Positions 32,601-45,842 of a stretch of 64,000 nt of DNA are shown here, one piece after another. The stretch covers positions 744,001 to 808,000 of the forward strand of contig WHVY01000001.1 of NCBI GenBank assembly GCA_022266195.1, written 5' to 3'. This DNA comes from Tetranychus cinnabarinus (lineage: Eukaryota; Arthropoda; Arachnida; Trombidiformes; Tetranychidae). How positions within the stretch are numbered: the stretch's first letter is position 1; each line of letters opens with the position of its first letter. The notes beneath the pieces were generated by a model. The model was given only the letters and a program-made list of their open reading frames with translations, was not told where the DNA came from and searched no databases. The position numbers and the translations under genes are program-made.

Positions 32601-35600
32601 TGCCCCTGTACCAACCGCATCGACTGCCGGTGAAGGTGTTTCTATGGCTATTACTGCTGTTTCCCTTGCCCGAGCATTTTCGATTGTTATTCGTCAACTT
32701 GCGGCACTAGTCCCCTCTCTCCACAATATGGGAGAACGTCCTGGAACCACTCCTGGTATTAATGCTATCGGTATGAGTTATAGTGAATCAATCAGTTTAC
32801 TCAACTTTTTGGAAAACAAATTAAAGCCTACCTGGGATTGGTTAATTAATTCCATGGATGCTACCGAAGGCCAATTAAGATTTGGATGTGCTTTATCTAA
32901 CAATTCAAGTGCAACTCTTACAGGGGTTCCTCCACTTAGTGTTGCAACAACCCAAGCTACTCAACCAACTACCAGATCTAGTTCTACTCGTCGAGAAGAT
33001 AGTAGAAGTTTAATGAGTGATGCCAGGTCAGCCACTGCTAATAGAAGAAATGCAGTAACATCAAATTCTGCTCGAATTCCTAGTTCTACTACTTTGGAAA
33101 GTGGTCCTGCCCGAAAAGATTTCTTATCATATGCTATGTCTTTAATGAGAGCGCACAACAATGAACATTTTGATTCAATGCCAGTTCTAGATGTCTCTTC
33201 TTTGAAACATGTTGCTTATGTTTTTGATGCTCTCATTTATTTCATGAGATCTGGTAATGAAGGTTTAGTTTTGAATAAATCATCTGATGCTCTAAAGGAT
33301 GACATAGCCGAACCTGAAAATGACATTGAAGATCAAGATGATGACAATTCTTCATATCAGAACGATCCAAACAACATGGACGATGACTCAAATCTCAATT
33401 TAGGAGGTGTTAGCACATCTAACAGGGGAAGGAAGCACAGATTTTTCCAACGATCAAACTCAACGCTTTTCCTTGGCTGTCCACCTCCTGATCCATTTTC
33501 AACTCCTCTAACTGAAGCTCTTCCTCTAGCAGATCAACCTCAATTATTGCAACCCCAAGCTCGCAAAGAAGATTTATTTGGAGTCCCAAGACCTTCTGTT
33601 AATTGCTCTTCAGATAGTGATCAAATCTTACTTGACTCCCTTCCAGCACGAATAAGTCTCAGTGATAGATCAAACAACGAATCTTTCGGAACCAAAAGAA
33701 ACGTAGACTCATCAAATTTCTCTGCCACAGCCGGCCCTTCTGATAATCAAATTGATAATGTCACAATGTTGCCATCCAGTGGTGCATCTAGTTCAAGATC
33801 TCTTTCTGTTATCTCTGACCCCGTTCAAACTCGTTCACCTATAATCGTATCTCCAGTTCAGACTAGTAATAAATCAAGTGTTATTGTTCATGCTGCTTCA
33901 ATCAAATCAAACAGCTCTTCTAGTGGCAATGGTAGCAGCATCAACCATCCAAGCAATATTAAATCTTATGATTCCGATGAAAAGGCTGGTCCTTCTGGTA
34001 GATCTAATGAACATGGAACCAGTCTCAGTAAAAGACCGATCTCTCTTTTAGGAAATATAATTCAATATGACATACTTCTCGGCCGTTGGCGATTAACTCT
34101 TGAACTTTTCGGTCGTATTTTTGTAGATGATGTTGGAACTGAACCTGGCTCAGTCATCCGAGAACTCGGTGGTTTTCCAGTTAAAGAAGCCAAGTTTCGT
34201 AAAGAAATGGAAAAATTGCGAACATCGCAGCAACGAGATCTTAACTTTTCTAAAGTTGATCGTGAAAGAAATGCGTTGATTCAACATACTTTTAAGGAAC
34301 TCAATTCAATGTACAGTAATTTTAGCCGCCGTCTTTCCGCTGGCTCACCTCTTTTGGCCATCTCTAGGGTTAAAGTTACTTTTAAAGATGAACCTGGTGA
34401 AGGAAGTGGAGTTGCCCGAAGCTTTTATACAGCTTTCGCTGAAGCTATCTTATCAAATGAGAAATTACCTCCTCTTCATGGTTGTCATGTTGGCAGTAGA
34501 TCACTTCAATATAATTTACTTCAAAGATTGAAAACAAAGGAAAAAGAAAAAGAACTTCAAAGACGAGCCTATGCAAGTCATCGATCATCATCATCCCGTG
34601 ATTTGATCTCAAGTCCTCGAGACCGATCTGACCGTGATGGACCTTATCAATTGAGATATGATGCTCCGCCATTTACTATGCCCGGCGATGTACAGTCATC
34701 ATCCTCATCTTCATCAACTTCAAATAATGGACCAGTCAATCTGAATGAACTGTTAACCCCTCATCGTCAACAATTGGGAACACGTTTGTACCCGAAAGTT
34801 GCTCAACTTCGACCCACCTTGGCAAGCAGGATAACTGGCATGCTACTTGAACTTTCACCTCACCATCTATTAACTCTGTTTGCCTCTGATGAGTCTCTTC
34901 GTGCTAAGGTTGATGAAGCTGTGGACATAATATTGACTCATGGAAGGGATCAAAATTCCAATTCTAATTCATCTAATGACAATCCTGATGGTTTAGACAT
35001 ATTTAATTTAAGTCGAACACCCAACGTCAATTTATCTCCAAGTGTCACTAAAAGTAGTGGCAGTAGCAGTGCCAACCAGTCAAGTGGTAATTTGAGACAA
35101 GGTGCCCTTGAAGATGATGACGAAGTTGAAGATAACGCACCACTTTTCTACCAACCAGGCAAAAGAGGTTTTGTATCACCTCGTCAAGGAAAATGTACTC
35201 AAGAACGTAAAAATGCTTTCCGTAATGTTGGCCGTATAATTGGACTATGTTTATTACAAAATGATTTATGCCCTATCTTTTTCAATCGTCATGTGATTAA
35301 ATATATTCTTCGAAGGCAAATATCATGGCACGATTTAGCCTTCTTTGATCCTATTCTTTACGAATCTTTAAGACAACTTATAATGAGTGCTGAACTGGAT
35401 AAAGACGCTGAAGCTTTATTCTCGTCATTAGACTTAAGGTTTTCCATTGATCTTTGCCCAGAAGAGTTTGGTGGCCATGTAGACCTGATTCCAAATGGAC
35501 GCAACATTGAAGTTACTCCAAGCAATGTATACGATTACGTTAGAAAATATGCTCTTTATAGAATGTATCATTGTCAAAAAGTAGCTTTACAGGTATGTTA

Positions 35601-36232
35601 TTCATTTTTTTGTTTTTATAGTTTCTTTTTTAAATATTTTTCATCTTTTTTAATTATTTTATTCTTGTTTGTTTTTTAACAGTGTTTAAGAGCTGGAATA
35701 TTTGATGTTTTACCTGCAAATGCGTTCGATAATTTAACACCTGAAGATTTCAGACTACTGTTAAACGGAGTCGGTGAAATTAATGTTCAACAGTTGATGA
35801 GTTATACTACTTTTAACTATGAAAGTGGTAAGTATTGATTGCTATTATTTATCGTTATATTGCCATAGGCAAAATGGCATATTGCTACACAATACAATTG
35901 TACACTTTATTTAACCATTTTTCTTCTTTTCAGGAGATGGATGTGAACACTTAGCTTACTTTAAAAAATGGTTCTGGTCAATTGTGGAGAAAATGACTAC
36001 ACAAGAAAAGCAAGATTTAGTTGACTTTTGGACCGGAAGCCCAGCCTTACCTGCAAGTGAAGAAGGATTTAATCAAATGCCCAGTGTAACTATTAGACCT
36101 GCCGATGATCAGCATTTACCAACCGCTAACACCTGTATATCGCGACTTTATCTTCCTCTATATTCCTCCAAAGCTGTCTTACGCTCAAAGCTTCTGATGG
36201 CAATTAAAACCAAAAACTTTGGTTTCGTTTGA
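26634..36232 (+). CDS. UBR5: UBR5 / hyperplastic discs HECT E3 ubiquitin ligase
   Basis: Giant N-degron and regulatory ubiquitin ligase, nuclear and cytoplasmic. Exons 26634-26698, 26909-27044, 27497-27573, 27684-35592, 35683-35827 and 35934-36232 join in phase to about 2876 aa (human UBR5 about 2800). The start MSTSMHFVLYPLP matches the family N-terminus. Domains in order: UBA (about 148-195, ITQAQVVLQGKSR...LAVNNLL); RCC1-like beta region with RCKDLG-type patches; UBR box zinc finger (about 1116-1190, CNDTCSFTWTG...CDCWEKCKC); long acidic and Ser-rich linkers; MLLE/PABC domain (about 2443-2515); HECT domain (about 2560-2876). The catalytic cysteine is in LPTANTCISRLYLPLYSS. All key residues seen are intact. 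The fourth exon is 7.9 kb, unusually long for this gene. Confidence 0.96.
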
Positions 36233-37816
36233 TATGGATAGACTAGCAATTGCAAAAATAATTTAGTTCATATAAAGCAACAAAAGAAAAAGTATCAACG
36301 TCTTTCTATGTGAAGGAATCTGCTCATTCATTCTTCCCTCTTTTTCTCTTTATATTTTTCGTCTTACCCTCTCTTCCCTTTACGAAATCCCCAATTCTTT
36401 TTCCTTTACCCTTCGATCTCCATCTTTGCCATCATCATTTGAAACTTGTTTTCTATCTCCCTTAACCCATGTTCATCGTCTTCTAGACTTTGCTGTTTCT
36501 ACTCGTCTTTTCTCTTCCCTTTCCCACCACCAACTACCGCTTGTTTCTAGCAATAAAGCTTAAACAAGAAGGTCAGTTCACGAAAGAAACAAAACAATAC
36601 AAAATTTCGTTTAATCATAAAATATAAGTAAAGCATCCGGTAGCGATTATTTCTGTTTCTACCATTTTCTTCTATTCCTCTACCTCTCTATCCCTTACTC
36701 TTTACCCTTTCTATAAACTCTTCAATCTCCAATCTAATTTCAATTTTGAAAACTTTATTTAAGAGATGGAGTTCACATTGATAAAAGATAATATTACATC
36801 TACTATTTGAGTTGTAAATGCACTTGTTTTGAAAAAAGAAAGAAAATAAATTTTCTCAATAATGTATTTTGTCTCCTAATTATTTATTTATATTTTGCCA
36901 CATTGAGAGGTTGATCTTGATTGATTGATTGTTTTCACTTGCTTTAGGTAAAAAAAGCAACAACAGATCAACTGTTAAAGCGTGTAATCCTTTTTAAATG
37001 CTAGATGAAAGATTGATAAACGCTTAACTCTTCAATATCATGATTTCTGACTCGTTTGCTTAAACTTCAGTTACTTTCCCTTTAAATAGTAAAAGCGTGA
37101 TTTCACATTAAATTTATTGATGAAGATAAGTTTGATTTAATTTACAACCTATCACAATATTCTGTGAACAGATCACTTAAGATATTAATTACACGATAAA
37201 CATTATTCTGACATTCAATGGAAACAAATTTCATATTAAACAAAGCCTGATATCGTTAAATGTTAAGCGTTGAATTAAACTTGTATCGTTATGATTATCT
37301 TCATTTAAAACGTTAGAAGTGACCAAAGTAATGGGTTTACCATTAAAATGATAAAGCTGAACAGCAATAATGATAATAACAATAATAATCATGATATTGT
37401 TGACGGTCAAGAAACGGTAAAAAACATTAACAAGAAGAAAGTGGAAAAAGTCAATTCACATAAAACGCTTCTTCAATTGATATTAATTTTAAAGAGGAAG
37501 ATTTAATCAAGGCTAATGTTAATCAACAATTAAGGTTTTGTATCAAATAAATTAAAAAGGGACAGTATAAAGTTTAATGGTAATTATTTATTTTTTTTAC
37601 TTTTTACATAATATTAAACAAAAATCAGTTTCAGGTTCAGAGGAAGAAGAAGAAGCAATTACAATAAACAGGAATAAAATAAAGAGTGAAAAGGTAAAAG
37701 AGACAGATTTTGGCTGAAAGAAGATTAAGGCACAAGAAGAAAAATTTCAACACTTCAAACTACATTATTCTTATTTTATTATGTTAATGTTTACATATTT
37801 AACTAACCAATTTTAA
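36233..37816. other. UBR5 3' UTR and intergenic region
   Basis: Begins with a pyrimidine-rich 3' UTR; an AATAAA at 36845-36850 is the likely UBR5 polyadenylation signal. The rest is AT-rich with ATA/AAT microsatellite near 37365-37400 and a purine-rich stretch near 37640-37740. No coding frame supported. Confidence 0.55.
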
Positions 37817-38745
37817 TTAATTTTTAAGCAATTTGGCACGAGCAGGAACATATTGAGCAGCATTGGCGAGTTCCTCATCGGTATGGAATGGAGTCTTTTC
37901 AAGACCAATCTTGGTGTTGAAACTGTAAAATTGTGGAGCAAGGTCACAAGGAATAGATTCCTCAGGAGTCGAACAGGTCATGGTTAATTGGTTGAAAATT
38001 GTTTGATTACCACAGGCAAATGTGTATTGTCTGATCTCAGAGACTCCTCTTGGATTAGTTGAAACATCACAAATGTGGAACAATTGACAATTGTTGTCAA
38101 TATCAGCGTAATATCCAGCAGCTTCACAACGGAATTTGGTTACCAAAGGAGCGTTTAAAATAAATTCAATTCCATCTGGTAATGTATAAGCTTCAGCTTG
38201 ACGCTTTTCCCGGACACTTCGAGCGCAGACAACGGCGATGATAACAGCTGATAATTAGGAGACAAACAAGTTAAAATATTAATAAAAAATCAACAACAAA
38301 AACACTTTTGTTTGAACGATCTGTTACCTAGATATATAAATATCTGATCAAATATCGATATTTATAGCAACAAATTATTGGTTGAAATTAACTTTCGATA
38401 TCTGAATTTAACATGAAATCGCATAAAATATTTCCTCTCAGCTTAAATAAAAAACTATCCAAACTCTATAATCTAGAGTTTGAATAATTTAAAATATTTA
38501 ACGGTTCTTTATGTTGAAAGATTGAAACTTCAAGATGATCACTAATAAGAATGGAGGTGAAAGAAAAGATTGAAACAATCAACAATTTTAAGGATGAATC
38601 ACATGAATTTATCGTTATAAACAGTAGACAATTATATAATCCTCCGTCAAGATTGTATTTGATTAAATTGTAGACAACAATAATGAATGGTAAAAATAAA
38701 ACACACAATCAGATGCTTACCAAAAAAGATGTAAGAGTATTTCAT
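37817..38745 (-). CDS. Secreted chitin-binding type-2 (CBM14/peritrophin A) protein
   Basis: Binds chitin in cuticle or gut lining. Two coding exons on the minus strand, 38745-38721 and 38247-37817, joined G|CT in phase, give 151 aa. Residues 1-18 form a signal peptide (MKYSYIFFAVIIAVVCA). After a basic stretch (REKRQ, a possible processing site) comes one CBM14 domain, from FRCEAAGYYADIDNNCQLFHIC to SIPC. It has the six-cysteine pattern, the GYYAD start, the FHIC aromatic/cysteine block and FNQLTMTC. A short C-terminal tail follows, ending RAKLLKN. Single-domain proteins of this type are common in arachnids and often cuticular. The ATG at 38745 is the first after a TATA box at 39002-39009; a minus-strand AATAAA lies about 40 nt past the stop. 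Confidence 0.88.
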
Positions 38746-39001
38746 TTTGAATGGTTTAAATATTTGCAGGCTGAGCAACAACTGAATAATGAAAGAAAAT
38801 GAAAGAAAAGGAAAATTATTAATTTTAAAAAATGATGATACTGATTGTAATGAAAAGGCTGAAACAAAATAAAAACAAAATTACTAACAATCAAAAAAAT
38901 ACAATTGGTTGGTGAAGTAAGGAGAAGAACGATGAAATGATGGTTAAAAGATGGTTAAAACGACTGTTTTGCAAGTGATTCGAAGTGTTCAAGCAACTTC
39001 G

Positions 39002-39009
39002 TATTTATA
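39002..39009 (-). promoter_or_regulatory. TATA box of the chitin-binding protein gene
   Basis: Minus-strand GTATAAATAC about 260 bp before the start codon. No ATG occurs on the minus strand between a start site some 30 nt downstream and the real ATG at 38745. A strong TATA fits a tightly regulated cuticle-type gene. Confidence 0.6.
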
Positions 39010-42000
39010 CATGATTGTTTCGGAAGGAGGATGAGATCAAGGTGAAGACGATGTTAGAGGATGATAAAGATGATGATAGGAGAGAGTCCAAGGTGTTAGG
39101 AAAAGGTGAGGCTTGAAGAAGATGAAAGGAGGAAAATCAAGTTGCAAGATGAAAGTGAAAATTGTCTTGAATCTAACTTGTATTAAAGCTATCAGTTGTT
39201 GTATCTTCATCTTTATCATCTTCATCATTACGATTATCATTTTACAGTTTTGTTCAATTTCGATTGCAACTCAATCGATCAGAATTGAATTAATCACAGA
39301 CAAATCTTTACCAATTGTTTGATGTTTGCTTAAAAGCTGCTCTTGTTTAAAAATTGCATGAAAATTGTGCCTTAAATCTTATTGCGTGTGTTTAGTTGAT
39401 TAAAATAAAGACCTAAATCAAGTTGGTTTAGATGATAGTTTTTAAATACAATCAAAGTGAACCATTCAATTCAATTAAAATTTTAACTTCTCTCTCATTG
39501 TTTTAGTAATATTGATCAACTCAATCAATCTATCTTATTATGTTATTAATATAATCAGAGATTGATTCTCAATTTGGCTTTTCATTTAATGACTTATAGA
39601 AACAATTTCAAATAAACTCGTCATCAGTTTAACCAACTTCCGTACAATCAATTGATTCTGTTGATGATAATAGCTCAATCAATCCATGTAAACATTGAAT
39701 TCGCGTAAAAAAACGGCTAAAAAACATCTAATAACATGCAATAATCTGTTTGTAATTGAAAAAGAAACGGATTGCACAGTTAATTATCAAATTTAGATGA
39801 TGAATACTAAATTACTAAATGAATCTGGTGAAAGATTAACACAATTAACCATTTCGAACCTGTAAATAGAGAGTTAATTGTGCAGAATAAAGTATTTAAT
39901 TGTCATTATTTAAGCCTTTCTTTCTTTGTTTTCTTATTGAGCGAATGGTTCTTCAAATTTTGACCTGTTGACCTTTAATTGGACATTAAAACATCAGAGT
40001 AAATCAACATTTCCTTGTTAAACCTGATCAAGTATCATTGATCGTTTCAAATTGATCAATATTGCTTAATAAACTTCATTGAAATCATAATTTGAATGTC
40101 GCGTGTTAATCCTAATTGCCATTCTGTTCGGACACAATTGAATCTTGTTAATACAAGCAAAATATCATTCAGCTTTGTTAATTTCAATTTATAAGTTAAT
40201 CAACTGATTGTAACAAAATGATCTGGTTTTTCCAACATTTGCCTTCTAATTATTTTGTTGATTAACTCTTCTGATCAAATAAAAACATTAGATCATCAGA
40301 AAATATTTTATTTTGGTAGCAAAAAACAGCGCATTTACATCCAATCTTGACCACAATCATGGTTATAACCATCTAATTTAAATTGTATATTTGATTTCAA
40401 TTTGTCAATCCTTGAGTCATCTTTAAAATGTTATAAACAGTAAACAGTAAAAGTTACAATCAAGACTGAACCTGAAATGATTTACAACATTTAAGCAAGT
40501 CAGAAAAAAGATTAAGTATAACTTAAGGTTAATGAAAAAAAAGTGATTGACTGATCTAAATCACTGGAGGCTCAAAAATATTATAATAACTCTGCAGGAT
40601 TTGTGATGGGTAATGTTAATGTATAATAGTGCACATTTGTGGATTTGTTGGTTAATTGTTGATTGTCCTTGACTTGAAATAGCTGCTTCTTATTGTGAAA
40701 ACTAGATTGATGGTTGAAATGACAGCGCAATGGAATCGAGTGAAAGTGGTTAAACAGCAATTTGATTAATTTCAGGCTTATTTCATGGATTAAATTGTTT
40801 GCTCTTGAGATGGCCATTTAGAGTGCTTCTTTTGCAATCAAACCCTTAAATTAGTTGGTAGTCAGTGGCATTGATAATATTACAATGTTTAAGTTTCGCC
40901 GGGAAGATTCATTTCACCACTAGATTCAGTTGTTGACCAGGTTTACTTGATTGTGTTAAGTGTTTCACGATGTTGAACTTTTGTTTTGTTTTATTTTGTT
41001 TGCTTTTTATCATGACAGGTTTAAGTCAAATTATTTAGCTAATTTGAATTCTTAAATTTGAAACTTGCAAACATTTGAATATTTAACTGGTTAAAACTCA
41101 GAACGAAGTTGAGTGTCCAAGTGTGACCATCTTTCAGGACTGTTGATACTGAACGTAAAGTTTGGAGATAACAATCAGCAATCACGTTTAATTAAAGATT
41201 AATTAGCGATCAACATGGCTCAGTTTTAATCGGTATTCCTATTAGAGTGCAAAGAAAATGAGAATCAAACGAGCGAATAGGAAAAGATTCTGATTGAAAG
41301 CTTTATTTTGGTTGATTAATTTCCATCAGGTTAAATTACCGGTTCTTTGGGCAATTATTGATGATTTGCTTGTTTATAATAGATGTAATACCTTGTTTCT
41401 GGCCAACTCATTACCTACAAAATAAATGACAATCTCAAAATGAGATGGAATCATTTAATGTAATTTCGCCTTGGGTCATTTTACAATTTAAAATCGGCTT
41501 AACATTATCAATTCCTTTCAAATTTGAATCACTTTCATTTATCATCTTCTCAATAATGATATACATGATCATCTTTCCTCCCTCTCCTTTACCATCATCA
41601 GCATCATCTCAAATCAGGCTCTTTGATCCGAATCAAAAATTAATCCTTTATTATTCCATTTTACTTGTTTTAATATTTTGCCATTTTGTTTTGTTTCCAA
41701 TTGTTCATTTACTTCCATCAGCACTCAACTTATCTCCATTGAAGCCAATCAATTGTTGCTGTTGTTGTTGATGATGATGTTACACAAATTGGATGAAATA
41801 TTGATTACAACAATTGAAAATTGTGACGATAGCCTTTCATCTGACCTGTCCTTAGTAACTTAATAATCTTTGCGCTCTTATCCTCAATGGTGATGATGAT
41901 GTATATATGATGTATTATATGATGATGATCGTGAATTGGACAAAATAAATTTTGCCTTTTTGTTTATTTTTCAAGCCATTTCCGCATTAACTATCATTAT

Positions 42001-45000
42001 TTATTATAATTAACTTGATTTGGTTGATGCAAATTGTTAGAGAAGGCAACAAAATTGCATTGTGAACTATTCGTGATGATATACACAATTGAACCGGCCA
42101 TATTTTATCCTTTCGGCTCTTCGCTCATAACACACAACAGCATTAACAGCATTATGTTTCAATTAAACATCAAGATTAACATTTTAAATGATAATTAAAA
42201 CGAGTATAACAATCGTATTATATAGCAGCAATAGAAAGTCACAATTACAATTGTGTTGGAGAGAAACATTACATTTCATTGGAAATCATCAATCAGGCCA
42301 TTTAAAATGTTCAGCTAATTATTTAAATGTAACAAATGATGTGGGTCCAACAATATACGTCCAAATAATTTAAACCAATCATTCTGATGATGAGTACAAT
42401 AATAGTGATAACAATAGTGATGAAAATATAATACGACTAGTAATACCGGTAACCAACATCATCAAGATTGTTAAATTATTCAATCGTTCTCTCCCAATTG
42501 ACCGGTTAAATTGATGAATATTGGTGTATGAATAATGGTAATTATCCACTTATTCTTTGCTCTAATCACATGTTGATTGTTTTCCATCATTAGACACAAT
42601 AGAGAGTTGAGATTGTTGTTGGATGTGATTAATGGTTGTAAATGAAATAATTTACAGCAGATGAACACCTTGAAACTGCTTGACTGATTAATCTTTATCA
42701 CTGTGGTTGCTCATTGCTTAAGCTTCAGTCTGCATCACCGGTAACACCACTTAATCAATCAATAATCATGATATGCTTTCCAAATTGTATAATAGAAATA
42801 TATTCAAATGAAATGAAACTGTCAAAAAGAAGAGAAACAACCATGTAATTCAATTGACGCAGCCAATACAACACTTAATTAGCCATATCAATTAATTAAT
42901 ACATGGTTCCGATTTTGAAAAATGAATAAGCAATGACCAAAGTGAACTTTTGTGTTCCTAACCAACACTTGAATTGTAATCACGTTTATTAACAAACGAC
43001 CCACGCAGTGTGTTGTCCATTATCATCATCAACTTGATTCTTTGACACTTCCTCAGTTGACCAGCAGACTTTACAAGTTGTTTGACTGGTGCTGATTATC
43101 ATTAAGTTGGGTGGTCGACTGTTTATCCTTTACAACAAAATCATTCGCCATGATTACGCAGATTAATCAACATATTTAAAATAAAAGTAAAAGGTTGAAA
43201 TCATGTTGACCATTCTCATCACCATTAATCCCGATTTGAATATCATTGATTAAATAAAAATGAGTGAAATTCCAATTTTTGAGTCAAATCCAAATTTAGC
43301 AGGTCTAATCAAGGAATCGTTAGTGTCCATTTTGTGTGCATCGTGATCAAATTTTGATACATTTTTAAAATTACGCCTGATCTTTAAAATCAATCACCAT
43401 GTAACTATATCGCTGCTTTGCGTCAGCTTTGTGAATGTGTTCAGCTGTTTTTGGCTAACCTCGGCCAGATCATCTAGATGAAGGAAGAAAAGAGAAAGAA
43501 GATTAATGATTAATTCGGTAAATTTTGAATCTGAGTTGAGTATAATTTATTCTGAGTCATCTTCTTTTAATTGATTGATAATCATGCAAATACAGATTTT
43601 TGTTTTTGTCTCGAAATTTTTGATTCATTTCTTGTTATACTGTCAGTAGTCTGATTGAATTGCTTGCTTTTTCACTCGTGTCTGACATTGACCCAGTAGG
43701 ATGATAGAATCAGTCAACGTTGATTAGTTTAATTTTATTAGGAACGTTTCCTTCATTACCATTGGTATCGAGAGTGAAAAGTACAAACTATAAAATTGTG
43801 TATTATATTTGCATTTATATTCAATTAATTGGTTACTCTTCTATCTCACTAATCAACCCAACTGGTCAAATTGAAACAATTGTACTTAAGATGATATTCA
43901 AGTTTAATCTGTTCGTGAGTTTCACTTTCAGTGATTAGTAATATAAAATAATAATAATTATGATAATAATAATAACTATTAACTTACCTCAAATGTGTTT
44001 TCTTGAGCTTTACAAAAGATTCTGATGGAGAGACTTTTCACTTTTTAATCTTTGTATTAAACTCAACTGGCTGATTTGCACAATAATGAGGACATCGAGG
44101 GTAATGTTAGCTAAATCACTTTAACCACAATTATAATAGAGAAAAGAAAAAAATTAAATAGCTTTATTAAAATAATTAAAAGATAATCAAGATAATTATG
44201 TCGTCTTTTTATGGGGCGACATAAAATACAATATTGGCGCCAAAAAAATAACATTACTCATCTTACATTTACAGCTTCTTTGTTTCTTATTTTAGACCAA
44301 CACAGTTTCCAATAGTCTGTCTCAATTATTGGTTAGTTTATTTAACGGTTTTTAATTTTAAACTTGACTACACTTTTCAAAACCAAATAGTGGAGTGAAT
44401 TAACTTATCTTATGTTAAACACTGGCAATTACAATTACTGTAAATCTTTCTGCAGGTACCAGCAGAGATTAGCTCTATTCTTGGAGTGTCTTTTTGTCTT
44501 GTTGACAAATTAACTGTATCAACACCGACATCACCCAACCCTTACACCATCTACTGGAGTTGCTTTATTCTTGGATTGTTTATTTGAAATTTGTGTACAT
44601 TTCTATCTATCCAATTATTTTATCCAATCATCAACACCATGATCGTCAAGGAAAACAACATAAGAAGGTGCTGCAACTAATGGACGATTTGATGCGAAAA
44701 TATGGTTTTCTTTGCTATATAGACGGCCAAAGATGAGGATGACAACTTTAGTTGCTTTGATGCCTCAAGCCTTGCTTTTGCTCTTCAAAGTAATCTGATT
44801 GATTTTGCATGAACGAGAATTAACTTTTGGTTGATATATGGCTTAATTAAAAGGATGATCTGGTTTAACATACACACGAAAGTGACGATAATCAGACATA
44901 TCAAGATGTAACATGATAATTGCTTAACCTTGTATTTTTGTTTTTCACTCTTCTTCTTTTTGCTGCTAACTATCTGGTTACTTCATTTTGCTTATAATTC

Positions 45001-45332
45001 ATTTTCACTTTTTTAAGGTAAGAAAGCTTTAGACGCTGAATCGTCGATTTAAACTCCAACTGTTCATCGCAACCCCCAGTTCATCCATTAATTATCATTC
45101 TTGCTCAATAGATTCTCACTTTACTAATTCGTATCATTTTCTTACATTCCACCAGATTAATTATTATTTGACCCAATTATTACCGATGGAGCCACCAGAA
45201 ACCAAATTGATTATCATTTTTTCGATGAGGGATTTACTGAAATCTATTATCAACACTAAACCGTGTTCTTAGGTGAAATTATGGGGAATTAGGGGCAAAC
45301 TATAGTGATACTTCTTCATTAGAGAATTATCT
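39010..45332. other. 6.3-kb intergenic region without recognisable genes
   Basis: AT-rich throughout. Open frames are short, start mid-composition and show no splice context or family similarity. Simple repeats include TTG/GTT runs and GATGAT near 41750-41780, GATGAT near 41890, and ATA/AAT near 43940-43980. A frame at about 44506-44735 (minus-strand empty, plus open for about 75 codons without an early ATG) was considered and not accepted as a gene. Confidence 0.5.
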
Positions 45333-45365
45333 TTGATAATTTCAACATTAACTAAAGGCTTGAAA

Positions 45366-45767
45366 ATGAAATTCCAAGTTTTTTTGAAACTGCTTTTATT
45401 TTTAACCTTGATCCCAGGAAACCTGATGAATTCAATGTTTCTGTGCTTCAGCCTGATTTGCGGCTCAATTCCATATGCTGCAAGGACTTGCTGTAAAACC
45501 TCCAGATCTTGTTGTGATTCTTATCAATCATGGTAAGTAAATTTTAATAGTCCAGTTGAATAAAAGTTTTGCCAATAACCGACTTAATCACTCGTTTTGT
45601 TTAGGTTGGAACCACTGCTCGGACCCGAGAGACTTTTAGGTGAATTTGCGAAAACATTTTTGGAATTAAAATCAATGTATTCACCAAAAAGACAACGGGA
45701 TGTTAACACAACTCGATTGAGAGAGCCTCGTGATGATCCAAAGAATTCAACTCTACCTAAAACTTGA
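45366..45767 (+). CDS. Small secreted cysteine-containing protein, unknown family
   Basis: I do not recognise the family. Exon 1 (45366-45532) joins exon 2 (45605-45767) across a consensus GTAAGT intron, TG|G in phase, giving 109 aa; an in-frame ATG at 45333 would add 11 residues. The start MKFQVFLKLLLFLTLIPG is a signal peptide; I chose it over 45333 because its context is more typical. The mature part has paired cysteines (TCCKTSRSCCDSY) and then an acidic/basic C-terminal half with SPKRQRD, which could be a processing site. AATAAA (45767-45772) overlaps the stop codon. The gene is tail to tail with the PGRP gene. It could be a peptide-hormone precursor or a small effector, but nothing in the sequence decides this. 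Confidence 0.5.
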
Positions 45768-45822
45768 ATAAATTGGTTACGTCTTTTGCAAGTGAATTGA
45801 GTCGGTCATTAAATTATTAGAG

Positions 45823-45828
45823 TTTATT
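45823..45828 (-). terminator. Polyadenylation signal of the PGRP-like gene
   Basis: Plus-strand TTTATT, AATAAA on the minus strand, 15 nt beyond the stop codon. The 3' ends of this gene and the small secreted gene (AATAAA at 45767-45772) face each other and may overlap. Confidence 0.6.
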
Positions 45829-45842
45829 TGTAATTCTAAGGC

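Noticed and set aside
41445..41863. Plus-strand frames of 108 and 61 aa
   Set aside because: Low-complexity AT-rich DNA ending in TGC/TTG repeats; no splice or promoter context and no family similarity.
44441..44735. Plus-strand open stretch of about 75 codons ending MDDLMRKYGFLCYIDGQR, plus two similar CTATTCTTGG blocks
   Set aside because: No ATG near its start, no clear donor or acceptor and no family match. It could be an exon of an unseen gene, but the evidence is too weak to call.
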